This document shows, piece by piece, positions 1-12,000 of a stretch of 64,000 bases of DNA. Both the position numbers and the translations under genes were made by a program. Position 1 is the stretch's first letter; each line of letters starts with the position of its first letter. Where the stretch lies: assembly GCF_002775205.1 (NCBI RefSeq), contig NC_036455.1, positions 2,952,501 through 3,016,500 of the forward strand, written 5' to 3'. Under the pieces are notes generated by a model. It was not told the origin of the DNA and did no database searches. It saw nothing but the letters and a program-made list of their open reading frames with translations. The DNA is from Xiphophorus maculatus (lineage: Eukaryota; Chordata; Actinopteri; Cyprinodontiformes; Poeciliidae).

Positions 1-1
1 C

Positions 2-3000
2 GCGTACGGCGCTGTCGTCAGCGTCGTGTCTCCGGGCCAGCGCTTTCTGACCGGGGAGTCCCTTCGCTCCCTGTTTAATACCCTGCAGAATCGTGTGCAG
101 TGCGGCGAGGTGCCGTGTGGAAAGGTGAGTTTTATTGGGCCGAACCTGGCTGCCAGGTTAGGGTCGATGGAGCCGGGAGCCGAACTACTTCTCAGGGGGA
201 GAGAGGTCGAGGTCCAAGAGCTACTGGTTACCCGCGGAAATAAAAAGGATTTTCTTAGATGCAAAAATATTAGTCGTAAAATGTTGACTTGGTTAAAAAC
301 AAAGTGTATCTTAATAAGTAAATGCTTAAAAAGTAATAGAGAAGTTAAGTTGATTAAATTCAAACTTGAAAGTAAAACTTATATTTTGTTTTTATCATTT
401 GCTTTTTTTGTTTTTTTTAAAAATACCGTAAAATAAAAAACTAATTCTTAGTAATTGTCTGCTACGGAAAGTTGAAACTGTTTCGGAAAAAGCGGCAGTA
501 GCGCCTAATCTAATCTATCCTTCTTTTTTTTTCTTTTTTCTTTTTTGACAATTTTACAGACATAAAACTAAAACAAATTTAAACTTATGGGTCAAGAAGT
601 TGTAAGAAAGTACATATTTAAATATATGCAGATTGTATATCGACTTTATTCTGTAATCTAACATTTAAAAAATTATATTTATGAACATACAACTTTTACA
701 AAACTGGAATATATATGAACATTTTTATATTAAACCAATTTAAAATGTAGAACAGGATTATTGTAACGCAGTAGAGAAAATTAGGTGTCCAACAGTGGGG
801 AAATGAAAATTAAAAAGTACAAATTTAATGATGCTGATATATAACAGTATTAAAAAATAAGATAAGTATGTTTGAATAATTACATCTTTGACTGATTTTT
901 CAATAATTCCAGATTATCCTGACAATAAAAAAAATAACAAAAACACATTTTTATTTATTTAACTCAAACCAGAACGTATGTGCATAGAGAATTAAATTTT
1001 AAATTAAGAGAATAAACAGTGATTTTTAACATTTAAACACCCTGGTTGATGGTTTATTATTACCCTGCAGCTCTGGTGTCGGTGCGGCTCGATTCCCTTC
1101 AGGGTCCCTTAGTTATTCTAGAAAAATCTATTAAACTTTGCAGCATTTTTTTAAACATTATATAATAATAAAAGAGCTTGTTTTAGTAATTTCTCTGTGT
1201 TTGCATACAATATCTGCATAAAAGCCCCAACAAAATAACAGTAGTATAATATATCATGTTTTTTGTTTAATCATTAAGTTACTAATTATGTGTACTCCTT
1301 TAATTTCCTTTTATTTGAAAGGATAAAAAGATGTGGACATTTTTATTAAATTGACTAATTAAAGCAGAAAAGGTCCACCTTTGTTCACATCAGTTAAAAT
1401 ACAAAAACTTTCTTGTTTCAAAAAAATAAAAATATTAATAATTCTTTCAAACATTATTGAATTTAACCAGAAAATGAACACATTTTTAAAGCAGGTATAT
1501 TCAAGCAATATGCTTTTTCTGGTCATGTTGATTTTACGGCTCCAGATAAATTTTAATTAGCAGTAGCGATGGGCATAATCACATTAAAAATACATTTAAC
1601 AGAAAATATATAACTTTTATTTAGCTCTTCTTACATTTATATCATAAATATGCTTTACAATAATATTTTTATTTAGTTTGATTTTTGAAGAGCGTCTCAT
1701 GACCCCACAATTGTTGATTTGTGGCCACCCGAGGGGCCCCGACCCCATCTTTGGGAACCACAGTTATCAATAAATGCATTGATTAATGAAAGCTGTTTTT
1801 ATCAAAAGTAAAAATTGATAATCTTTTGTCTGTAAACAGGGGAATTCATTGTATCAGTAAAATTGTAACAGAAATAACAAAAAGGTAAAATCAATAAAGG
1901 GAATGCGATGCGTCACGGAGCAGCATTTTCCAATAAATGTAATGATATCCATAAATCTTGCACGCAAACTAATGTGTAATATTTCTCGGCTCTTGGAGAA
2001 AAGACACAGTCCTGAATTGTTCTGTTGTTTTTCATCAAAGCGAATTATATTTGTAAAACCAATTGTTAAATTTAGATTTTAAATTTGTTTGTCAGAAAAA
2101 CATGCATTGCTTTTTATTAACAGAACCTTTTCTCTCTAAAAAAGCAAAAGAAGCGGCTGCATGGCTCAGGTTAGCAGAGTTGGATCTGAATAAGAAATGT
2201 CCAGAAAATGCATTTAATCTCTCATAAAATTCATAACTTACCAGAAATTAGTAAAGCCACAGCACTAATTCAACAACACTTTGAAATCTATGCTATTGCT
2301 TTAGTTGACCTTTTTTAAATACAAGGAACTCAACTCAGATGCGTCTCTCTTAGTCACAATGACTGTGTATCTTTTATTTCTCAAAACCAAAATAACTTTC
2401 TGTATGTTAACTGTCAAGCACGGTAGTGGAGGGGTCATGACTTGGGCTTGTTTTATTACCTCAGGACCCAAGTGACCTCAGCCTCCTTGCAAATATTTGA
2501 AGAACAACTCAAAAAAAGAAAAGAATTGAGGTGTTGTAATATTCCAGTCAAAGTCCAGACCTCAAACTCAAAAGCAGGTTCCTGGCCTCAATAAACTTAA
2601 GTTACGTTGTAACTTGTAGGTCAGAATCCCTCCGCTAAGATCGGAGGTGCTGATAAACTCACACAAAAAGGCTATTATTTTAAGCTACTGCTGCTGAAGT
2701 TTACATTCTGGTTTCACATTTTTGCTTTACTTTTGTTTAACATAGATGAAATCTAACATTTGCACCCAGGAAACCAGTCCTGTTATTACTGCTAATGTAT
2801 GGCTTTTACCTTGAAAGTTAAATATTTGTAGTTTTTATACTTTTCATTAATCTGTTCAAGTGTTGAATCTGTATTGAATTACTTCCAAATTGGCTGCAGA
2901 AATTTAATAAAAACATATAAAGTCACACAGTATTTTTTTAACCCTTATATCTGGATGTTTTTGAGACTAAAGAATGAAACTTAATTGCATCACATCTGTG

Positions 3001-6000
3001 TTCTTTTAAAACCTACTGGCTAATATTAACATAGCTTTAGTACAAAATGTATTACTGAAATTAAAACTGCATTTTTTTCTCTGCCTATAAAGAGTTCTTA
3101 ATCTAACATTTTATAGGAACTTGTTAAGTTATCAGAAGAATAATAAAGCTTTTTGTTTCGTCACTGAGGCTGAACTGCTTTTCTTTCTTCATATTAGACT
3201 TTTCCACCTGTTTGACAAATTGCTATAATATCTGATTGAGATAAAATACTTTATCAGTAGGAACAGAGTCCTTGAACTTCTTCGATGACAGCTGTAACAT
3301 GCATCACTGCACAGCATGAAACTGTGAAATATCTCTTGTGTGACTCCAATGGGACAAAAAAGAATAATTATTTATGCAAAACATAACTTTATATTTATGG
3401 CTTTGATAACAACTAAAAATTAAAGTCATATTTTTCTGTATTTGTTGAAAGTTTCTGTCCAGATCATTCAACAGCCCCCACTTTCCTTCCTGATGTTTTT
3501 TAGTTGCAGTAAACAATTTATTTAATGTTGACTAGAAATGCAAGTCTAACGTACAACATGAAATATACAACCATTATTGTCAGTTTAAAGGATTAGGTCG
3601 CCTAAATTGTAGCCTGTAATGAATGTTTCTCGTCTCATCGTTTGCTGCTGCTCACATCTCAACAGAGCCGAGTGGAATTCAGTTTCTGATGCTTGAACTT
3701 CGCTCATTTCTGCTCAGAATAGATCCAGACGTTAATATTGATCTTAGAAATATAGGAAATGTTATCATAATTAAAGGTGATACTTCTACAAAGGCAAAAA
3801 GAAAAGATGTGTACTAAGGAAATATGTCGGGATGAACCGAATTTTGAAACCACACCTTGGAAGATTTTTATTTGAAAAGAATTGCGAGAATTCACAATAA
3901 TGAAATTTTGTCACATAAATCACATGAAATCCCGATATTAATAGAAATCACATTGATGCTTTTGGCTAGAGGGTAGGAAAACCTTAAAACATTTACTGTA
4001 AATGAATGCAAGGCACCACAGGTTGTTGTTTAATCTGTTGCACTATTGAAAACCTCTGACTAATTCCCGCAAAGCTGAAATGATCTCGTGTGTGTTTGTG
4101 TTTTTTTTCCTTTGTCTCTTTCATCGTTTGAATACTCAGTGTGACCTGGCAGGTTCTGTTCATCAACTCACCGGGAATCACTCTGTCCATGGGAGGGAAG
4201 AAAGCGGAAACGTTGAGGAAAACGTAACGGTCAGCGTGTCTCAGTTCCCGGCTCTCGCTGCAGGCAGCGTCCTGTACCTCTCCTCGCCGGGCTTGGTCTG
4301 TGCGGCCGTGGGTCAGGGGAAGTGGGCAGAGGAGACGGACCGCTTCCTGCACAAACACACACACTCTGACCACCGCTCGCACACTCACATCGGTGTTGGT
4401 GGACTTGAGGGTGTGATTCAGGACCTGCAGAACCACTATGAGCCATCAAATAATAAGGTAAAACCCTTAGATACCCGTCTTTTGGTGCACAAAAATACAA
4501 GAAAATCATTGCGTTACGATGCTTGGATCCTAAAATACCAAAAGTTTATGTTCAAAATTAGTCTTTAAATTAGACAATTTGGCTTGTTGCATATTTTTGC
4601 TTAAGGTTTAATGAGCTTGAAGAGAAGATGGTTTCAAGACTCTTATTTCAAGTTTAATTATTATAAGTTCGGAAACTACTGCCCTGAATAAACAAAATAA
4701 ATGCATAAGCAATTTGAGAAGCTTGCGTAACGGTCTTTATCACTCTGTAGTTAAAATTTTTCAGCTTTTATTGTACATTGAAGGTATCAATAAGTAATTT
4801 AAGAAATATTTTATTGGTTAATAGCACCAGCTGACAAGTCAAAGTTTCACACTGCATGTTCGCACCATCAAAGTCTGGTCTCCTGAAACCAAGCACCTCC
4901 CCGGACAGAGGTCAGGTCCCAGCTAAGTTCTGGTAAAAACGGCCACATTCCAGCTTCAGTCATACACAATGCAGCAATCCCAGTTTCATTATATATTTTA
5001 GAATATCATGAGGAAGTTTAACATTTTTGTTTTTTGGATAGTGAATATTTTTTAACAAACTGCATATTTATTTCTTGTTGTTTTCAGCTTGTTTTTGCTG
5101 CAGAATGCTAAACTGTTAGCGCTGTTCAACCCACCCGCATCCAAAGTTGGGTAGTAACTAGTTACATTTACTCAATTACATTTACTTGAGTAACTTTAAA
5201 ATATATATATATATATATATTTATTTATTTTTTTTTACTATGCTGTACTTTTTATTTTTACTTGAGTAATTTTATTTTGAAGTATTTCTCTTCTTAGTTG
5301 AGTAAAATTTCTGGATTCTCATTTTTTTTAACCAAAAATTCAAAAGACAAAAACACCTGCAGTTTTTGTTAGTTTTATTTTTTTTTTTTTTTATTTATTG
5401 AAAGAAATTGATTTGGAATTTTTTTTTTGTGTGTGTGTGGTTTTGATATTTTTGTTGTTATTTTAGTCTTTTAAAATACAAAAATTTCCACTTCACTGTA
5501 TGTTTTGGTCTGATTATGTAATTTTTAAATATTAAACGATTCATTTGATCAGTTACTCAGTACTTGAGTAAACCTTTTAACCAAATACTTTTTTACTTGA
5601 GTAATTTCTTGGATGGTTGCCTTTACTGGAGTTAAAATATGTTGAGGTAGTGCTACTCTTACTTGAGTAAAATCTCCAGTTTGTAAATTTTTCTGCATTT
5701 TTTTCAAACCAGAAATGATGTATAAAATTATTTTGTATATTAATCCAAAAGTTGCTTTAATATGAATCGAAACAGAAGCCAGCAGATCAATTTCCCAGCA
5801 GTATCAATAATTAAAGTGAACTAAGTAACATTCTCCGTCCTTAAGTTGCTGTTTATGTGCCATACTTGTTAAATAACTTCAAATTTGAAACGAGGATAAG
5901 TCTCTAAACCTTCAGTGAGTCATGTGGGGGGTTTTCAGTTTTTTTTTTAATTTAAATCAACTAAACTTACAGGAAGTTTGGAGACAACCCTTTTATTTAT

Positions 6001-9000
6001 TGCGGATGCTTACCTTTCTGTCCTCAGAGCTGTGTAGCGGCCAGCAGCATCATGGAGGAAGTGGACCCGTTGTTTCCAGACCAGAAACAGGAAGTGGGTG
6101 CGGTGTTGGGGCGTGTCCTGTACTATGCTCTGCTTGGTTACTGCTTCAGTGGTCAGTCCCTGCCTGAAGAGAACTTCTTTCTGGATTATATCATAACCCA
6201 ACTTGGTTCAGAAAATTTCACTGTCCATGGTAAATAATCCGGCAGTCCAGTCCATACTGAAACTAAGGAGAAATGGTTCACGTCTAGATATTTGTGCTCA
6301 GTTGTGCTTTGTGTTCTGCAGATTTGGAGGTTCTCATGACAAACCTGAATATTGGTTCAGAGGACGACCATGACCATATCGACGACACTGGTTATCATCG
6401 AAGGAAGCAGAGCGGGCCTAAAAGTAACAGCTGGCAGCATGTAAGTACCAATAACAATATATATTTTTGGAAAAATTAAGAGCCCACTGCACTGAACCCC
6501 ATTGAAAACCTCCTGGTTATTCCACCTAATATTGATTTCTGAACTCTTCCTGAGTTAAAACATTAGTTTTGTTGTTTCTAAATGAATATAAACTTGTTTT
6601 ATTTGCATTATTTGAGGTCTGCAAGCTCTGCATCTTTTTCATTATTTTAACCATTTCTCTTCTTCTGCAAATAAATACTAAATATTTGCTTGGAATTTCA
6701 GAGACATGTTGTTAGTAGTTCATAGAATAAAAGAACAATGTTCATTTTACTCAAACATAAACCTATAAAGAGTAAAATCAGAGAAACTGATCATTAAATC
6801 ATTTTCATATTTTTTTGTATATTGCTATAAACACATGATCAATATCAATAGATAATCGTCTGATAGAATATCCAATAATTTCGCTGAACTCCGATCTAGT
6901 ACCGCACGGCATTCTGGGGGATTTAGAGGAAAGGCTTTAGTTGCTCAACCTCTCACAGCCAGCTAAGTAAGGTTGGATGGAATTTACTAACCGACTCTTT
7001 GGTTGCCTAGCAACAGCCTGCTAAGTAACTTGCGGTTACCTAGCAACAACTTGTTGAGTAACTGGCGCAGCAGCAGTTTAGCTCTTTGCCTCATAACCGC
7101 TTAAAAATAAAAAACGGTGTGGCGTGAAAACTGTGGATAAAACAAGAAAGGTCTCACCACCAGATTGGCAGTATTTCAGATATTTAAAACAAAAATAACT
7201 AATTGGTAATTATTGATATTGACTGATATGAAATGCTTACGTTGTGATACGTTTTTCAGCCATATTGTCCAGTCCTAAGTTGGTCCAACATAATCTGCTG
7301 TGGAAAAAAATATGTACTTCTACCCCATTAAAGGTATCTTTTGGGGGTTTTCACAAATAAATGTTCAAAATCACTTACACTTTGACTAGGAAACTAAAAA
7401 AGATTTGTTAATAACTTGGAATATTTCAGACAAAATTCCAAACAAACAAGAAATTTGAAAGGGGACAAACACTTTTCCCACTAATTAGTCTAATGCCAAA
7501 AATAGTTTTCAGAAGAATATTTTTGTTCATGCAGCCGTTTAACTGATAAATTCAAATCATCCACTTTTCTCATTAGTAAGCACACACTGCATAATAAGCT
7601 TTTGTGTTAGGGAAGAAAAACAGCATTATATTGCAAACTAGAAAATTTCTGAAGGAATTTAACCGGGGCCTGCCAAAGCGTGTCCGTCGGTATGGGCCCG
7701 GCGTTGTCATGCTAGAAATTAGCACCGATGCTAAAGAACGCTGCAATGTAATCAATAGCATGTGGAGAATCACAAGAACGTTAAGTAAGGTGGACGTGCA
7801 CCATTCAGTATGATTTAAAATTTGTCAAGGCTTTTATTTTGGAATTTTTGTTAAACTTCATTTCAAAGGTCCAAACTAATCCCATGTGTAATAGTCATTG
7901 GGTTAAATCAGTTATATAATGCTGAAAACGCAAGTAGTTGAGGTAAAATTATTAAAGGCTTTTATTGTGAAATTTTTGTTAAGCTTCATTTCAAAGCACC
8001 AATCTAATCCTATGTGTATCAGTGCTTTGGATAAAAAATTCACATAATGCCCAAAAGAGCAAATACCTGATCTAAAAATTTTCAAGGCTTTTAATTTGAA
8101 ATTTTCAGTATGCTTCATTTGAAAGGGCCAAACTAATACCATGTATAACAGTCATTGGATAAAATCAGTTATATAATGCTCAAAAGAGCAATAATCTTAT
8201 GTAAAAATTATCAAGGCTTTTATTTTGAAATTTTTCTTAAGCTTCATTTCAAAGGGCCAACCTAATCCCATGTATAACAGTCATTGGATAAAATCAGTTA
8301 TATAATGCTCAAAAGAGCAATAATCTCATGTAAAAATTGTCAAGGCTTTTATTTTGAAATTTTTTGTTGAGCTTCATTTCAAAGGGCCAAACTAATCCCA
8401 TGTATAACAGTCATTGGATAAAATCAGTTATATAATGCTCAAAAGAGCAATAATCTCATGTAAAAATTGTCAAGGCTTTTATTTTGAAATTTTTTGTTGA
8501 GCTTCATTTCAAAGGTCCAAACTAATCCCATGTATAACAGTCATTGGGTTAAATCAGTTATATAATGCTCAACAGAGCAATTACCTGATTTAAAAATATT
8601 CAAGGCTTTTATTTGGAAATTTTCAGTATGCTTAATTTTAAAGTTCCAAACTAATCCCATGTGTAACAGTTACTTACGGTGGCCGACAGGTGCAAATGCG
8701 CAGCAAAAGAGAAAACATGCAAACAAAAAAGAAGACACCCCCGAAAGAAATGCAGCAAACAAAAAGTGTTGAAAACGGAAGTGCTCCAGACCACTAGGGG
8801 GAGTCAAAGAAAATAGTATTCATTTCTATGGGACCAGATGCAAGATTCAGAGAAAGAAATTTGAAAGAAAGTAAAGGTATCTCTCTGAATCTTGCATCTG
8901 GAAAGTGTGATTATTGTGAGAAGTCTGAAACAATAGAGCATGTTATTTTAGAGTGTTGTAAGTATGAAGAAGAGAGAAGATGCATGCTGAGAGAGTGTGT

Positions 9001-12000
9001 AGGTATTAAAGAAAGGTTTAATTTAATAGAATTTTTGAGGAGAGATTTCGGGAGTAGACATATTCAAATAATTATTCGGTATCTTAAAAAAACAAAGCTA
9101 TTTCATAGGATATGAGTAGAGCAAGTTGGGTGTGAATGTGTAAAGAATATCAAAGAGGGGTATATAAAGTTATAAGCAAGTTGGATAATATAAGCAGGTG
9201 TGTATGTGTGGGGGTATGTTTAATCAGGAGTTAATGGAGGGAAAAGGTAGAAAGTGAAAGTTTATAGACCATCTCGAACCACACTCCATACTGGTAAGTG
9301 GCGGTAATGCTACTGTAAGTTTGTTGCCAACCGCCAATAAATACCAAGAAGAAGAAGAAGAAGAAGAATCTTGCATCTGGTCCCATAGAAATGAATGCTA
9401 TTTTCTTTGACTCCCCCTAGTGGTCTGGAGCACTTCCGTTTTCAACACTTTTTGTTTGCTGCATTTCATTCGGGGGTGTTTGCGTCTCTCTTTTTGTTTG
9501 CTGCATTTCATTCGGGGGTGTTTGCGTCTCTCTTTTTATTTGCTGCATTTCATTCGGGGGTGTTTGCGTCTCTCTTTTTGTTTGCTGCATTTCATTCGGG
9601 GGTGTTTGCGTCTCTCTTTTTATTTGCTGCATTTCATTCGGGGGTGTTTGCGTCTCTCTTTTTATTTGCTGCATTTCATTCGGGGGTGTTTGCGTCTCTC
9701 TTTTTGTTTGCTGCATTTCATTCGGGGGTGTCTTCTTTTTTGTTTGCATGTTTTCTCTTTTGCTGCGCATTTGCACCTGTCGGCCACCGTAGTTACTGAG
9801 TTAAATCAGTTATATACAGCCCATAGCAGCAAGTAGTTCTAAAGACCAGTTCAGTCCTGATCTGTTTCAACTGAGGGTTCCACTATAGATAGAACTACAG
9901 TGATGCGTATTTGTAGTCCTAATCAGCAGCCAATAGCCTCTTGAGTTCCGTTACTATGTTAAATAAGTTTCTCAGCAAAGTGTGAACTGTTAGTGAGAGA
10001 GGCTGGGGCAGACAATTCTCTGTTTGAGCCAGCTAGTTTTACCCAAAAAAAGCATTGGAAACAACTCCTTTCCATTCGGGAACCGTAATACATATTCGAA
10101 AAGCGTTTGAAGCGTATGAGAGGATAATGTGTCTTCTGCGATAGTCCCGAGATTCATGTCTGTACCTCACTCAGAGCATTTACAGCGATGAGAGAAAGAA
10201 ATGTTGTGCACAGATCTGAAATTCTAGTCAAATACATGGGAGAAAGCCTGAGACAGCCTCAGAAAATCCTGTCGCATAACTTTGCTCTGAAGCACCGTGA
10301 CAGAAAACCGTACGGTCTAGATAAATTTCGAAAACATTTTACCGGAGCAGACATGCGTATCAATGTCAGGACCGATTTTGACACCAATCGTGCGATATTT
10401 GTGGGCGTGATGGCGATTTCAAAATTGATTTGGGCTGAAAAAGTTGTCTTCATCTCTCACTCTAGCGGAGATCTAAAGGCCCTGACTCTCTCTAATTTTA
10501 GGAAAAATGAAAAACTTTGGGTCACTTAGAGACAAATTGTGGACAAACCGTAATTGGTATCGACGAGCCGTCTTCACTTTCGAAGAGATCACGGACGTAT
10601 CTACAAAATGAAATTTGAATGGCATTTCTACGTGAATTCGTGACGACACAGAAAATCCTCAAAAATAGGGTATTTGAAGGATTTTTCCCATTGACTTATA
10701 ATGGGGGTTTTTTTGTAGTTTTTTGCGAATTATGTCGCCATGTTAACCCCGAATCCCACCAAAAGTAATAGCTCCAATGGCGTGAATTTTCTGCACGTTT
10801 TGATACCTCATTTGTAGGTGTGCACGCAGCGGTATGAGCCGCATTAACGGTTACGGATGAAAAATAAAGAATTGGGAGAATAGTAATAGGTTCCTGCCAT
10901 TGCTTTGCATGGCAGGCCCCAATAATGTTTAAAAATATGCCATTTTAATAATTTTCTTTTGTTCTTTTTCAGCACTGTTTCACAGCTGACGAACTGATCC
11001 AGATCTACAAACTTACTGAGGAAAGTTCTGGCATGGGTCGATCTGGCGTTGCAAAGCTCAGTCCTGCTCTGGTCCAGCAGATCCTGAGTGGAACGTGCTC
11101 CAACGTGCCAGAACCAGTGACCCCCGAGGGACTCTCCACCACTGACAGTGAGCGTGACGCAATGGCTGCTGCTTTGATTGGGTTGCACTGTATGAAACGT
11201 GGATATGTTATTTTAACTGACTGACAAACCTGACCTCTTCTTTCTCCTGCTCTTCTCCCTGCAGAATATCTTTATGCAACCATTGCCAATGTCATCATAA
11301 CCCTCATTGCCATGCTTGGCATCGTGATGCTGCTGTGTACATCATGTACCAACCTTTTCCAGATGTGTGTCCAGTTCTGCATCAGCATGGCTGTCGGTGC
11401 TCTGACTGGAGATGCCCTGCTGCACCTCATACCAATGGTGGGTGAAGAAAAAATTCATTATACGAAGTACATTTGTTCTGTAATTGTTGATTGTGTTGGA
11501 TAAATTATGCCTTCTCCATTATCAATTCATAAAAAAAGCATTAACATATCTAAATTTAACCTTCCTTTCGCTGTGCTGTCAGATTCTTGGTATACACGTT
11601 CACACAGAGGACGGTAGTGACTCTCATCAGCTTTCAAACGACGATCACGTAGAAACCCCAGACTACAAGTACAAAATGCTGACGGTGGTTGGAGGGGTCT
11701 ATGTATTTTACCTGATGGAAACCATCTTCTCAATGGTCACGAATGAAACTGAACACCATCATGATAAGGGGGTAAGTGGAGACACTGAACCTGAAAGTAT
11801 AACTTTCATATTATTATAAAAAAGCAATTTTTGTGTCTTCAGATCTGCTCCAGAGATAAAATTAGGTTTAAATCACTAATTGACATTAAATCAGACTAAA
11901 CATTTTGTAGGTTTTAGGCTAGATAAGACTTTCAACATTATTTCTTTGCATTACAAGTCAGAATATTGGGATATGTTTTTAGAAATTCAAAAGTGTGCAT

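Larger units (their letters stand above)
8675..9791. mobile_element. Foldback element with long inverted arms inside the satellite
   Basis: The left arm (8675-8848, 174 bp) starts TACGGTGGCCGACAGGTGCA. The right arm (9366-9791, 426 bp) ends TGCACCTGTCGGCCACCGTA. The arms are reverse complements along their whole length except for the expanded 42-bp block in the right arm. The hexamer GTTACT flanks both sides (8669-8674 and 9792-9797). Removing the element and one hexamer restores the satellite phase, so this is an insertion with target duplication. No transposase is present. Confidence 0.85.
7665..10920. mobile_element. Composite element bounded by GGGGCCTGCC inverted ends
   Basis: The left end reads GGGGCCTGCCAAAGC. 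The right end reads GCTTTGCATGGCAGGCCCC, its reverse complement apart from a 3-base gap. The right end also forms a hairpin (CCTGCCAT, then TGCTTTGC, then ATGGCAGG). Inside are a 129-bp satellite, a foldback element and a unique-looking 1-kb tract at 9830-10860. I could not find a clear target duplication, so the outer limits are an inference. An open frame of 113 codons at 10188-10529 resembles no family I know. The element fills most of slc39a4 intron 4. Confidence 0.45.

Noticed and set aside
26-436. Open frame of 136 codons at the left edge
   Set aside because: Only bases up to 124 are slc39a4 exon 1; the rest reads through the GTGAGT donor into the intron and loses similarity.
4231-4509. 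Minus-strand open frames over slc39a4 exon 2
   Set aside because: Shadow frames of a conserved plus-strand exon.
7815-8674. CRISPR-like regular repeats
   Set aside because: The units are contiguous 129-bp tandem copies with no unique spacers, in a vertebrate genome.
9395-9836. Three long overlapping open frames with a 14-residue repeat
   Set aside because: They come from the 42-bp minisatellite, whose unit length is a multiple of three, so all frames stay open. Not genes.
10188-10529. 113-codon open frame with no known match
   Set aside because: It lies in the repeat-rich composite element, has no domain I recognise and no splice context. Left as repeat sequence.
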